Counted from the stretch's first letter, positions 49,108 through 57,766 are shown. The stretch: 64,000 nucleotides of DNA from Cellulomonas sp. C5510 (GCF_019797765.1 NZ_CP081862.1:1984001-2048000); one strand, 5' to 3'. Made by a program: numbers and translations. The notes: generated by a model not told the origin, from the letters alone.

Positions 49108-49956
49108 GTGCTCGAGACCGCCACCGCGATGTCCGCCGCCGACGTCAGCATCGGCTACGGCGGCGACCCCGTCGTCACCGGGGCGAGCGTGACCCTCGCC
49201 CGGGGGCAGGTCACCGCGCTGGTGGGGCCGAACGGCTCCGGCAAGTCGACGCTCCTGCGCGGCATGGCACGGCTGCAGCGTCTGTCCGCGGGGCACGTCA
49301 CCCTGGACGACGCCGATGCCGGTGCGCTCTCGGCGCGCGACTTCGCCCGGCGCGTCACGCTGCTCGCGCAGTCCCGGCCCACGCCGGCCGGCATCACCGT
49401 GCGCGACGCCGTCGAGTTCGGCCGGCACCCGCACCGCAGCGGCTGGCGGGGGACCGACCCCGAGGGCCGCGCTGCCGTGGACCGGGCGCTGGTCCTCGCC
49501 GGGATCGCCGACCTCGCGGACGCCGACGTCGACGCCCTGTCCGGCGGCCAGGTGCAGCGGGTGTGGTTCGCCTCCGCGCTCGCGCAGGACACCGGCGTGC
49601 TGCTGCTCGACGAGCCGACGAACCACCTCGACCTGCGCTACCAGGTGGAGGTCCTGGAGCTCGTGCGCTCGCTCGCCGACGTGCACGACGTCGCTGTCGG
49701 GGTGGTGCTGCACGACTTGGAGCAGGCGGCGGCGGTCGCGGACCGCGTGCTCGTGCTGCACGCCGGCCGGGTCGTCGCGGACGGGGTGCCGGACCGGGCG
49801 CTGACGTCACGCCTGCTGAGCGAGGTGTACGAGATCGACGTGGAGGTCCGCACCGACCCGGGCACGGGCCACGTCGCGGTCCACACCCCGCGGCTGCAGC
49901 TCCGGCACCTGGCGGCCGCCGCGACCGACCGGGCGCCCACCGCCGTTCCGGCCTGA
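49108..49956 (+). CDS. iron-siderophore ABC transporter ATP-binding protein
   Basis: 282 residues from GTG 49108; an ATG at 49129 and a TTG at 49090 are alternatives, but the -10 spacing favours GTG. FecE/FepC type: Walker A VGPNGSGKSTLLRGMARL, Q-loop LLAQSR, signature ALSGGQVQRVWFASALAQ, Walker B VLLLDEPTNHLD, and the His-loop VVLHDLEQAAAVADRV. It powers uptake of Fe(III)-siderophore complexes with the lipoprotein and permease encoded downstream. Iron-box control is predicted. Confidence 0.95.
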   Translation: MLETATAMSAADVSIGYGGDPVVTGASVTLARGQVTALVGPNGSGKSTLLRGMARLQRLSAGHVTLDDADAGALSARDFARRVTLLAQSRPTPAGITVRDAVEFGRHPHRSGWRGTDPEGRAAVDRALVLAGIADLADADVDALSGGQVQRVWFASALAQDTGVLLLDEPTNHLDLRYQVEVLELVRSLADVHDVAVGVVLHDLEQAAAVADRVLVLHAGRVVADGVPDRALTSRLLSEVYEIDVEVRTDPGTGHVAVHTPRLQLRHLAAAATDRAPTAVPA

Positions 49957-50183
49957 CGGGCCGGAACACCGTCCGGCCTCCGGCGCGGGGGACGGGACGG
50001 CCGCAGGCGTCGCCCGAGCGCGCCGCCTCGACGGCCGCGACCCGCCGCGCCACGACCAACCCGGCCACGACGAGCACGACCCAGCCGGACCACGACCACC
50101 ACGACCACCGCCGCGCCACCGGCGCGGCCTCCCCGGGGCGCGACGCGCGGGCGCCCATCCCACCCGCGCAGACACGAGGAACG

Positions 50184-51179
50184 ATGACCACCCGACGCAC
50201 GCTCACGGCCCTGGCGGCCGTGGGGGCGCTGGCCCTGCTGGCGGCCTGCGGCACCACCGACGAGCCCACCTCCGACGCGCCGAGCACCGCGGACGCCTCC
50301 GGCCCGGTGTCGATCACCGACGACCGCGGCGAGACCGTGGAGCTGGACGCCCCGGCGACCCGCGTCGTGTCCCTCGAGTGGATGCAGACCGAGATGCTCA
50401 CGTCGCTGGGCGTGACCCCGGTCGGCGCGGCGGACGTCGCCGGGTACACCTCCTGGGTCGGGGCCGTCGTGCCGCTGCAGGGCGAGCCCGAGGACGTCGG
50501 CACCCGCGGTGAGCCGTCCGTCGAGGCGATCGCCGGGCTCGAGCCCGACCTCATCGTCGGCGTGACCTCCTCGATCCCCGAGGGGGCCATGGAGCAGATG
50601 GAGCGCATCGCCCCGGTGGCCCTGTTCGACGGGGCCGACGCCTCCGACCCGCTCGGCTACGTCGAGCAGACGTTCCGGAGCATCGCGACGCTCGTCGGCC
50701 AGGACGACGCCGCGGACGACGTCATGGCGGCCTCGCAGGCGACCATCGACGAGAACGCGGCCGCCATCGCGGACGCCGGGCTGGAGGGCACGCCCGTGGT
50801 GTTCGCCTCGCCGTACGCCGAGGGCGCGAACGTGACCATCCGCATGCACGGCCCGCGCACGGCGTTCCAGGCCGTGGCGGACGAGATGGGCCTGGCGGCT
50901 GCCTGGGAGGACCCGGGCGACGACGCGTACGGCCTGTCGTACGTGGACGTCGAGGGGCTCACGGCGCTGCCGGAGGACACCCGCTTCCTGTACTGGGGCA
51001 ACGACGACGAGGACGACGTGGTCGCCACCACGCTCTCCGGCAACCCCGTGTGGCAGTCGCTGCCCTTCGTCCAGCAGGAGCACGTGCACCGCGCGGGCGT
51101 GGGGATCTGGGCGTACGGCGGTCCCGAGTCGCTCGCCGGCTGGTCGGACGACCTCGTCGCGCAGCTCACCGCCGAGTGA
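50184..51179 (+). CDS. iron-siderophore substrate-binding lipoprotein
   Basis: 331 residues from ATG 50184, with GAGGA three bases upstream. Lipoprotein signal peptide with lipobox LLAACG, Cys22 being the lipidation site. FepB/FecB-type periplasmic-binding fold: SITDDRGETVELDAPATRVVSLEW, a GEPSVEAIAGLEPDLIVGVTS segment and a long central helix. Anchored outside the membrane it would deliver ferric siderophores to the permease. The 227-bp interval before it shows no clear gene; an open frame containing a His/Asp run (DHDHHDH) runs into it but has no start signal. Confidence 0.94.
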   Translation: MTTRRTLTALAAVGALALLAACGTTDEPTSDAPSTADASGPVSITDDRGETVELDAPATRVVSLEWMQTEMLTSLGVTPVGAADVAGYTSWVGAVVPLQGEPEDVGTRGEPSVEAIAGLEPDLIVGVTSSIPEGAMEQMERIAPVALFDGADASDPLGYVEQTFRSIATLVGQDDAADDVMAASQATIDENAAAIADAGLEGTPVVFASPYAEGANVTIRMHGPRTAFQAVADEMGLAAAWEDPGDDAYGLSYVDVEGLTALPEDTRFLYWGNDDEDDVVATTLSGNPVWQSLPFVQQEHVHRAGVGIWAYGGPESLAGWSDDLVAQLTAE

Positions 51180-51189
51180 CGCCGGCGCC

Positions 51190-53322
51190 GTGACCACCTC
51201 ACCACCTCACGCCGGCACACGGCGCGGCGCCGTCCCCTCCCCGCTGCGGGGCGGGGGCGGCGGTGCCGCGCCGCGCCAGCCGGTCCGCACCGGCGTCGCT
51301 CTCGGTCTGCTCGTCGCCTGGCTCGTCGTGGCCGCGGCGTGGCACCTGACCCAGGGGACGGCCGACGTCACCGTGGGCGAGCTGTGGCGCGCGTTGACGG
51401 GCCAGGGCGACCTGGACCAGGCGGCGGCGGTGGTCACGGCGTCGCGCCTGCCCCGGCTCGCGGCGGGTGTGCTGGTCGGGTGCGCGCTCGGGGCCTCCGG
51501 CGCGGCCTTGCAGGGCATCGCACGCAACCCGCTCGCCGCGCCGGACACGCTCGCGGTGAACGCCGGCGCCCACCTCGCGGTGACGGTCGCGGCGGTGGCC
51601 GGCGCCTCGCTGGGCGCCCTGCCGGGCGTCGCGGTCGCGTTCGCGGGCGGCCTCGCTGCGGCGGGGGTCGTGATCGGGCTCTCCGGCGGCCCCGCGGCCT
51701 CCCCGGTCCGCCTGGTGCTGGCGGGGTCGGCGATCACGCTGGGGCTCGCGTCGGTGACGCAGGCCCTGCTGGTGCTGTTCCCGTGGGAGACGCAGGGGCT
51801 GTTCGCCTGGGGCGCGGGTTCGCTCGGTCAGAACGGCATGGGCACGGTGCGCAGCATCGCGCCCGTCGCGGCCGTGGCCCTCATCGGCCTGCTGGTCCTG
51901 GGCCGGCGCCTGGACCTGCTGCAGCTCGGGGACGACGCGGCACGGTCGCTCGGGGTCGACGTCGCGCGCACGCGGCTGGTCGGCGTCGTGCTCGCGGTGC
52001 TGCTCGCCACCTGCGCGGTGGCCGTGACCGGACCCATCGGGTTCGTGGGCCTGTGCGCGCCGCTGCTCGTGCGCCTGCTCGCTACGTGGGTCCGCCCGCT
52101 GACCCGCCACCGGGTGCTGGTCCCGGCCGCCGCGGTCGCGGGCACCGCCCTGGTGCTGACCGCGGACGTGGCGCTGCGGCAGGTGTTCGGCCCGGTCAGC
52201 GGTGTGACGGTGCCGACCGGCGTCGTGACGAGCCTCATCGGCGCGGTCGCGCTCGTGCTGCTCGCCCGGCGCGCGCGGGCCGCGCTCGAGCCGGACACGC
52301 TCGTCACCCTGCGCTCGGGCAGCGCGCTGGCGAGGCGTGCCCCGGCGCTCCTGCTCGGCGCCGCCGTGCTGCTGGCGGTCGTGGCCGTGGTGGCGGGCGT
52401 GCTGCTGGGGGACTCCACGGTGCTGCTCGGCGACGTGCAGAACTGGCTCGCCGGCCGGGCGTCGGTACGGCTCGACATCGTGCTGGACTCGCGGGTGCCC
52501 CGGGTCGCCGTGGCGCTGCTCGCCGGCGCCTGCCTGGCACTGGCGGGGCTGCTGGTCCAGGCCGTGACCCGCAACCCGCTCGCCGACCCCGGCGTGCTCG
52601 GCATCGCTCACGCCGCCGGGCTCGGTGCCGTGGCCGTCATCGTGGCCGTGCCCGGACCCGCCTTCGCGGCGGTGTTCGCGGGAGCGGTGCTCGGCGCGGT
52701 GCTGGCCGGCCTGCTGGTGTTCGGCGCGACCGCGGGCAGCGGGATGGCGTCGGGGCGACTCGTCCTGGTCGGCCTCGGCACCGGGGCGGCAGCCAGCGCG
52801 GTCACGACGCTGCTGCTGGTCCGCACGGACCCCTGGAACCAGAACCGCGCGATCACGTGGCTCGGAGGCTCGACCTTCGGCGCGGGCGTGCCGCAGATCG
52901 TGCCGCTCGTCGTGGCGCTCGCCGCCGCCGGGCTCGTCGTGGCCCGCACGCACCGCGACCTGGACCTCGTGCAGGTCGACGAGGTCACCCCTCGGGTGCT
53001 GGGCGTGGACCTGCCCCGGTCCCGCCGTCTGCACGTCGCGGTGGCCGTCCTCCTGACGGCCGCAGCCACCGCGGCCATGGGGCCGGTGGCGTTCGTGGGC
53101 CTGGTGGCCCCGCACGCGGCGCGGATGGTGATCGGCCGCAGACACCGGTGGCTGGTGCCCATGACGGTCGTCCTCGGCGCCACGCTGGTGTGCGTCGCGG
53201 ACACGGTGGGCCGGACGGCGATCGCTCCCGCGCAGCTCCCGGCGGGCCTCGTGACGGCCGTCGTCGGCACGCCGTACTTCCTGTGGCTGCTGTGGCGCAT
53301 GCGCGCGACGGCGCGGCGCTGA
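51190..53322 (+). CDS. fused FecCD-type iron-siderophore permease
   Basis: 710 residues from GTG 51190. Two FecCD domains in one chain (FhuB-like), each with about ten hydrophobic segments. The duplicated motifs can be matched: SRLPRLAAGVLVGCALGASGAALQ with ARNPLAAPDTLAV in the first half, and SRVPRVAVALLAGACLALAGLLVQ with TRNPLADPGVLGI in the second. The coupling helices for the ATPase occur as TGPIGFVGLCAPLLVR and MGPVAFVGLVAPHAAR. The single chain replaces the usual heterodimer, so the three genes of the operon make a complete importer. Confidence 0.95.
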   Translation: MTTSPPHAGTRRGAVPSPLRGGGGGAAPRQPVRTGVALGLLVAWLVVAAAWHLTQGTADVTVGELWRALTGQGDLDQAAAVVTASRLPRLAAGVLVGCALGASGAALQGIARNPLAAPDTLAVNAGAHLAVTVAAVAGASLGALPGVAVAFAGGLAAAGVVIGLSGGPAASPVRLVLAGSAITLGLASVTQALLVLFPWETQGLFAWGAGSLGQNGMGTVRSIAPVAAVALIGLLVLGRRLDLLQLGDDAARSLGVDVARTRLVGVVLAVLLATCAVAVTGPIGFVGLCAPLLVRLLATWVRPLTRHRVLVPAAAVAGTALVLTADVALRQVFGPVSGVTVPTGVVTSLIGAVALVLLARRARAALEPDTLVTLRSGSALARRAPALLLGAAVLLAVVAVVAGVLLGDSTVLLGDVQNWLAGRASVRLDIVLDSRVPRVAVALLAGACLALAGLLVQAVTRNPLADPGVLGIAHAAGLGAVAVIVAVPGPAFAAVFAGAVLGAVLAGLLVFGATAGSGMASGRLVLVGLGTGAAASAVTTLLLVRTDPWNQNRAITWLGGSTFGAGVPQIVPLVVALAAAGLVVARTHRDLDLVQVDEVTPRVLGVDLPRSRRLHVAVAVLLTAAATAAMGPVAFVGLVAPHAARMVIGRRHRWLVPMTVVLGATLVCVADTVGRTAIAPAQLPAGLVTAVVGTPYFLWLLWRMRATARR

Positions 53323-53410
53323 CCGCTCTCGTCCGGCCCCACCACGACGCCGGGCGGCGGGGCCCCCGTCCGCCGGGAAGCCGCTCGCGCACACGTCCGC
53401 CGGTCGGAGC

Positions 53411-54451
53411 TCAGCGCGCGAGGCGCTCGACGGCCGCGCCGAACACCGGCGGCAGCCGGACGGCAGCCGGGACGATGGCTCCGCGCAGCGGCGACGTCGC
53501 CGCGGCCACGAGCGCGGAGGTCAGCAGCCGGTAGTCCCGGGTCGCGGCGGACCACGCCCGCTCGTAGCCGGCGGGGTCGTCGAGGTGCGCGACAGCAGCC
53601 CGGGCCTGCGCGAACCCGAGACGGAGACCCTCGCCGGTGAGGGCGTCGACGTACCCCGACGCGTCGCCCACCAGCAGGACCCGGTCGGACGCACGGGCCC
53701 GGGTGGCCTGCCGGAGCGGCCCGGCGCCGCGGTCGGCGGCCTCCACCGGGGCTCCTCGGAGGTGCGCGGCGAGCCGGGGCATCGCGGCCAGCTCCTCGTC
53801 GACGTCGATCGGCGCCGGACCGAGGAGGGCGACGCCGACGAGCCCCGGCCCGACGGGGGTCACGTACGCCTCGGTCCTCCGGCCCCAGTGCACCTCGACG
53901 AGGTCGGTCCAGGGCGCCACGCGGTAGTGCCGCCGGACGCCGTACCGCCGCACGCGGCGCCGTGCGGGCGCGGCCTCGAGCCCCGTGAGCCGGCGCACCG
54001 CGGAGTGCAGGCCGTCGCAGCCGAGCAACCAGCGCCCGCGCAGCGCGCGCCCGTCGGAGCACCGCGCCGTGACAGAGCCGGGGTCCTGCTCCACGGCCAC
54101 GACCTTCGCGGCGTGCCGCGCGACGCCGAGCCCGGCCGCACGACGGTCGAGCGCCTCGTGCAGCACCGTCCTGCGCACTCCACGGCCCGGCTCGCCCGCG
54201 AACCGGTGCTCGGCGCGCTGCGCGCCTCGCACGTACGCGATGCCCGCGAGCGGGCGACCCGGCGGCTGCACACCCAGCCGGTCGAGCGCGCTCACCGCCT
54301 GCGGCATCAGACCCTCCCCGCACGCCTTGTCGACGGGCGGCCGGCGCGGCTCGACGACGAGCGCGGTCAGGCCCGCCAGCCGCGCCTCGACCGCGGCGGC
54401 GAGCCCGACGGGCCCGCCGCCGACGACGAGGACGTCGGCGTCGGGGGTCAC
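53411..54451 (-). CDS. FAD-dependent monooxygenase/geranylgeranyl reductase-like protein (SrsC-like)
   Basis: 346 residues from GTG 54451, overlapping the methyltransferase stop by 4 bp. FAD motifs: N-terminal VLVVGGGPVGLAAAVEARLAG, middle GCDGLHSAVRRLTG (the DG motif), and VLLVGDASGYVDALTGEGL (the GD motif). These define the p-hydroxybenzoate hydroxylase superfamily, which includes aromatic hydroxylases and prenyl reductases. Directly after a type III PKS and a membrane methyltransferase, the best analogy is SrsC of Streptomyces griseus, which hydroxylates alkylresorcinols toward quinones. Enzymatic direction is inferred from context. Confidence 0.85.
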   Translation of the reverse strand: MTPDADVLVVGGGPVGLAAAVEARLAGLTALVVEPRRPPVDKACGEGLMPQAVSALDRLGVQPPGRPLAGIAYVRGAQRAEHRFAGEPGRGVRRTVLHEALDRRAAGLGVARHAAKVVAVEQDPGSVTARCSDGRALRGRWLLGCDGLHSAVRRLTGLEAAPARRRVRRYGVRRHYRVAPWTDLVEVHWGRRTEAYVTPVGPGLVGVALLGPAPIDVDEELAAMPRLAAHLRGAPVEAADRGAGPLRQATRARASDRVLLVGDASGYVDALTGEGLRLGFAQARAAVAHLDDPAGYERAWSAATRDYRLLTSALVAAATSPLRGAIVPAAVRLPPVFGAAVERLAR

Positions 54452-54978
54452 GCGCGCTCGCCCGCCAGCCGGAGCGCCCGCTCCTCGGCGGGGATCCGGT
54501 ACCCCAGCAGCAGGACGGCGTTCAGGACCGTGAACGCGAGGGCCGTCACCCACGCGGTGTGGACGAGCGGGAGGGCGACGCCCTCGACGACCACGGCGAC
54601 GTAGTTGGGGTGGCGCAGCCAGCGGTACGGCCCGCCGGCGACGAGCGGCAGCCCCGGGACGACGATGACGCGCGTGTTCCATCGCGGCCCGAGGGTCGCG
54701 ATGCACCACCACCGGAGCGCCTGGCTGGCGACGACCAGCGCGAGCGCCGGCCAGCCGAGCCACGGCACGAACGGGCGCTCGGCGAGGTGCGCCTCGAGCA
54801 CGCACGCGAGGAGCAGCCCGGTGTGCAGCGCCACCATCGCCGGGAAGTGGCCGAGGCCCGACTCGACGCCTCCGCGGGCGACGGACCAGCGGGCGTTGCG
54901 CGTCGAGACGACCAGCTCGGCGAGCCGCTCGAGCGCGGTGAGCGCGACGAGCACGTCGAACCACACCAGGGAGCTCAT
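54448..54978 (-). CDS. isoprenylcysteine carboxyl methyltransferase-family membrane protein (SrsB-like)
   Basis: 176 residues from ATG 54978, overlapping the PKS stop (ATGA). Four to five hydrophobic segments; the ICMT/phospholipid methyltransferase signature is GPYRWLRHPNYVAVVVEG plus the C-terminal YRIPAEERAL, which form the SAM-binding part. Bacterial members in type III PKS operons methylate phenolic lipids, as SrsB does. There is no prenylated protein partner in the window, which argues against a true isoprenylcysteine substrate. Confidence 0.87.
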   Translation of the reverse strand: MSSLVWFDVLVALTALERLAELVVSTRNARWSVARGGVESGLGHFPAMVALHTGLLLACVLEAHLAERPFVPWLGWPALALVVASQALRWWCIATLGPRWNTRVIVVPGLPLVAGGPYRWLRHPNYVAVVVEGVALPLVHTAWVTALAFTVLNAVLLLGYRIPAEERALRLAGERA

Positions 54979-56042
54979 GCGGCCGCTCCCCAGCGCAGCG
55001 CGACGAGCTCCGCCCCGACGCCCGGCCCGAATGCCAGGACGACGCCGAGGCCACCGTCGTCGGGCGGAGGAGTCGCGGCCAGGACGTGCAGCACCGCGGC
55101 CGACGACAGGTTGCCGGTGCGGGCCATCGTCGCGCGGCTGACGGCGAGCGCCTGGGGCGGCAGCCGGAGGGCCTCCTGGACGGCGTCGAGGATGCGGGGA
55201 CCACCCGGGTGGACGACCCAGCGGTCGACGTCCGCGACCGTCGCCCCGAGAGGCGCGAGCAGGGCGTCGACGTCGGCGGCGACGTGCGAGGCGACGGTGT
55301 CGGCCATGCCGCCGGACAGCACGATGCGCAGGCCCTGCTCGCCGACGCGCCAGCCGAGGTCGCCGGAGGTGCCCGGGTACAGGACGCTGCGTGACCCGAC
55401 CACCCGGGGGCCGTCACGGCCGGCGTGCGCCGCGCGCTCCTCGCCCACGAGGACCGCGGCGGCCGCACCGTCCCCGAACAGCCCGGTCGCGACGAGGTTC
55501 GCCGTCGAGTCGTCGTCCTGCTGGAACGTGAGCGAGCAGAGCTCCACGGACAGCAGCACGGCCACGTCACCGGGGTGCGCCGTGAGCCGGTCGTGGGCGA
55601 GCGCCAGCCCCGCGGCCCCACCCGCGCACCCGAGCCCGAACGAGGGAGACCGCCGCACGTCCGGCCGCAGGCCGAGCCGCTCGACCAGCAAGGCGTCGAG
55701 CGAGGGCGCGGAGACGCCGGTGACCGTCGTGAACAGCAGGTGGTCGACGTCCGAGGGGCGCAGGCCCGCGTCCCGCAGCGCGTCGAGCACGGCCCCGGTG
55801 GCCAGCTCGGCCCCCTCACGCAGGAACAGGTCGTTGGCCTCGCCGAACGAGCTGAGCCCGGCGTACTTCTCCAGCGGCAGGACGAGGTGGCGGGTGTCCA
55901 CCCCGGAGGAGCCCTGGAACCGGTCGAGCAGCGCCCGGCGCCCGGGGTCCCGGGTGAGCAGGCCGCCGATCTCCGCGGTGATCTCGGCCTGGCGGTACGC
56001 GTGCGGCGGGAGGGCCGGGCTGACGGCGAGGATCCGGGACAT
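54975..56042 (-). CDS. type III polyketide synthase (alkylresorcinol/alkylpyrone synthase type)
   Basis: 355 residues from ATG 56042, with GGGAGGA 8 nt upstream. Chalcone-synthase fold with the catalytic triad readable as Cys139 (FGLGCAGGAAGL), His278 (VVHPGGPRIL) and Asn311 (TGNLSSAAVL). The CoA tunnel and cyclisation segments (LFGDGAAAAVLVG) are in place. Such enzymes extend long fatty acyl starters with malonyl-CoA and cyclise them to resorcinols or pyrones. The order PKS-methyltransferase-flavoprotein matches the srsABC operon of Streptomyces, which makes membrane phenolic lipids. Starter length is not predictable here. Confidence 0.92.
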   Translation of the reverse strand: MSRILAVSPALPPHAYRQAEITAEIGGLLTRDPGRRALLDRFQGSSGVDTRHLVLPLEKYAGLSSFGEANDLFLREGAELATGAVLDALRDAGLRPSDVDHLLFTTVTGVSAPSLDALLVERLGLRPDVRRSPSFGLGCAGGAAGLALAHDRLTAHPGDVAVLLSVELCSLTFQQDDDSTANLVATGLFGDGAAAAVLVGEERAAHAGRDGPRVVGSRSVLYPGTSGDLGWRVGEQGLRIVLSGGMADTVASHVAADVDALLAPLGATVADVDRWVVHPGGPRILDAVQEALRLPPQALAVSRATMARTGNLSSAAVLHVLAATPPPDDGGLGVVLAFGPGVGAELVALRWGAAA

Positions 56043-56152
56043 GGCGCGATCCTCCCTCGGGGCACGGGGCCCCGCGACCGGGAGGCCGGGCGGGGAGCGG
56101 CGTCGGTGCGACGACCGGCCGGGAGCCCCGCGCCCGGTGCGCGGGCGGCCGG

Positions 56153-57043
56153 TCAGCCCGTCGCGACCAGGAGCACCACGACGACACCGGCGGTCAGCAT
56201 CGCCGCGCGGAAGGGCCACCGGCTGGCCGGGCGGCGCAGCGCGACCGTCGCGGCGGACGTGGCGAGGGCGGCGGCGCCGGCGAGCGCCAGGAGGCCGCCT
56301 CCCCCCGGCCGACCCGGGGCGGCGAGCACGACGACGGCTGCGGCGGCGAGCAGCACCGCGGCGGCGCCGGCCGCGGTCCGGCGGCGCCCCAGCCGGTGCG
56401 GCAGCCCGTGCACGCCGGTCGCCGCGTCGTCCTCGAGATCGGGCAGCACGTTGGCCAGGTGCGCGCCGACGCCGAGCATCGCGGCGCCCGCGGTCACCCA
56501 CCAGGGCGCCGGCGCGGGATCCGGCACGGCGAGCGTCGCGACCGACGGCAGGGCACCGAACGCGACGGCGTACGGCACCCAGGACCAGGCGGTCGACTTC
56601 AGACCGGCGTTGTACGACCAGGCCACGGCGACGAGGCCGACGTGCAGCGCGCCCGGCACGGCCCCGAGTGCCGCGGACAGCACGACGCACGCGGCGGCGG
56701 CGCCCACCGCCGCGGCACGCAGCCCGGCGGGCGAGATGTCGCCGGACACCACCGGCTTGTCCACGCGTCCGACCGCGCGGTCGCGCGCCGCGTCGATCCA
56801 GTCGTTCGACCACCCGACGGAGAGCTGGCCCGCGAGCACAGCGGCCGCCACGAGCACCGCCCGCCCCGGCGCCGCTCCGGCGGCCCCGGCGGCGAAGGCG
56901 CCGGCGAAGAGCGTGACGGCCGCCGCCGGTGCGGGGTGGCACGCCCGGAGCAGCGCGGTCGCGCGCCGTGCGGTGGCCGGAGCGGCCGGGCCCGGCGCCC
57001 CGTCGGCGTGCCCGGCCCGCGGTGGCGCGTCGTGCTGGCGCAT
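56153..57043 (-). CDS. UbiA family prenyltransferase (internal start)
   Basis: 296 residues from ATG 57043, with GAGGAG four bases upstream, in the same frame as the PAS-ANTAR coding sequence. Eight to nine hydrophobic segments. First Asp motif NDWIDAARDRAVGRVDKP and second motif NVLPDLEDDAATGVHGLP are intact, so a Mg-dependent prenyl transfer to an aromatic acceptor is expected. It lies 110 bp before the type III PKS, suggesting that the phenolic lipid or a quinone is prenylated or that it supplies the pathway otherwise. A menaquinone role (MenA) is possible but no men genes are nearby. Length is normal for a stand-alone UbiA protein, which supports this start being used. Confidence 0.75.
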   Translation of the reverse strand: MRQHDAPPRAGHADGAPGPAAPATARRATALLRACHPAPAAAVTLFAGAFAAGAAGAAPGRAVLVAAAVLAGQLSVGWSNDWIDAARDRAVGRVDKPVVSGDISPAGLRAAAVGAAAACVVLSAALGAVPGALHVGLVAVAWSYNAGLKSTAWSWVPYAVAFGALPSVATLAVPDPAPAPWWVTAGAAMLGVGAHLANVLPDLEDDAATGVHGLPHRLGRRRTAAGAAAVLLAAAAVVVLAAPGRPGGGGLLALAGAAALATSAATVALRRPASRWPFRAAMLTAGVVVVLLVATG

Positions 57044-57766
57044 GGAGCTCCTCGTCGGTGGCGGGGCCCCATCGTCCCCCGAGGTCGCCCGACCCGCCCG
57101 CGGGGCCGCCGGTCCGTCAGGCGGCGCGGTGGCCGGGGCGAGCAGGGAGTCGAGGAACCGCGCGAGGCGTCCGAGGTCGCCGCCCAGCTCGGGCAGGGAC
57201 GTGACGATCGCGGTGGCGAGGGTCCGCACGGGGACGTTCGCGTCGTTCGACGCCACGCGCAGCCGGTCGAACGCCGTCCGCGGGTCCGTGCGCGCGGCGA
57301 GCGCCACGGCTCCGCACGCCTGGTCGATGACGGCCCTGCTCTGCGCGGCTGCGGCGATCGACGCGGACGCGGTGGCCTGGGCGTGGTCGTCGACCACGGC
57401 CGTCAGCTCGGTGACGTAGCCGCCGACGGCGACGGCGGACCCGTCCGCGCCGTGCTGGGCCTCGCCGACGACGCCGACCAGGCGCTCGCGCCCCGAGGCG
57501 TCGCAGATGCGGTGGACGCACGAGAACGGCTCGTCGGGACCGGCCCCGGGGTCGAGCGCGCACGCCACGCGGTCCCGGTCGTCCGGGTGCTTGTGCGCGA
57601 GCAGCAGCTCGCTGGTCGGGACGACCTCGTGCGGCTCGAACCCGTGGATCGCGTAGACCTGGTCGGACCACCACCACGCCCCGGTGGTGAGGTCCAGCCG
57701 GTAGGCGCCGCAGCGGACGGGCGTCCCCACGGCGAGGGCGTGCTCGACGACGGTCGGGTCTGTCAT
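56153..57766 (-). CDS. PAS-ANTAR regulator in one open frame with UbiA prenyltransferase
   Basis: 537 residues from ATG 57766 (GGAGCG 9 nt upstream). Residues about 20-125 are a PAS fold (TGAWWWSDQVYAIHGFEP). Residues about 130-190 are an ANTAR RNA-binding domain (AAQSRAVIDQACGAV, AFDRLRVASNDANVPVRTLA). After a Pro/Ala-rich linker, residues 242-537 are a complete UbiA prenyltransferase with no stop codon between. An internal ATG at 57043 with GAGGAG four bases upstream could start UbiA separately. So this is either a true fusion or a regulator gene whose stop has been lost and that reads into the next gene. ANTAR domains bind paired hairpins in mRNA leaders and antiterminate; joining one to a membrane enzyme is unusual. 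It leads the phenolic-lipid cluster. Confidence 0.7.
   Translation of the reverse strand: MTDPTVVEHALAVGTPVRCGAYRLDLTTGAWWWSDQVYAIHGFEPHEVVPTSELLLAHKHPDDRDRVACALDPGAGPDEPFSCVHRICDASGRERLVGVVGEAQHGADGSAVAVGGYVTELTAVVDDHAQATASASIAAAAQSRAVIDQACGAVALAARTDPRTAFDRLRVASNDANVPVRTLATAIVTSLPELGGDLGRLARFLDSLLAPATAPPDGPAAPRAGRATSGDDGAPPPTRSSMRQHDAPPRAGHADGAPGPAAPATARRATALLRACHPAPAAAVTLFAGAFAAGAAGAAPGRAVLVAAAVLAGQLSVGWSNDWIDAARDRAVGRVDKPVVSGDISPAGLRAAAVGAAAACVVLSAALGAVPGALHVGLVAVAWSYNAGLKSTAWSWVPYAVAFGALPSVATLAVPDPAPAPWWVTAGAAMLGVGAHLANVLPDLEDDAATGVHGLPHRLGRRRTAAGAAAVLLAAAAVVVLAAPGRPGGGGLLALAGAAALATSAATVALRRPASRWPFRAAMLTAGVVVVLLVATG

Noticed and set aside
49957..50183. Open frame with a His/Asp-rich run (DHDHHDH) before the siderophore-binding lipoprotein
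   Set aside because: No start codon with a ribosome site. The lipoprotein signal peptide begins at 50184; the run could tempt a metal-binding peptide call but is unsupported.
54448..54978. Prenylated-protein carboxyl methylation
   Set aside because: The ICMT fold is present, but the coupling with a type III PKS and flavoprotein matches SrsB-like small-molecule methylation.
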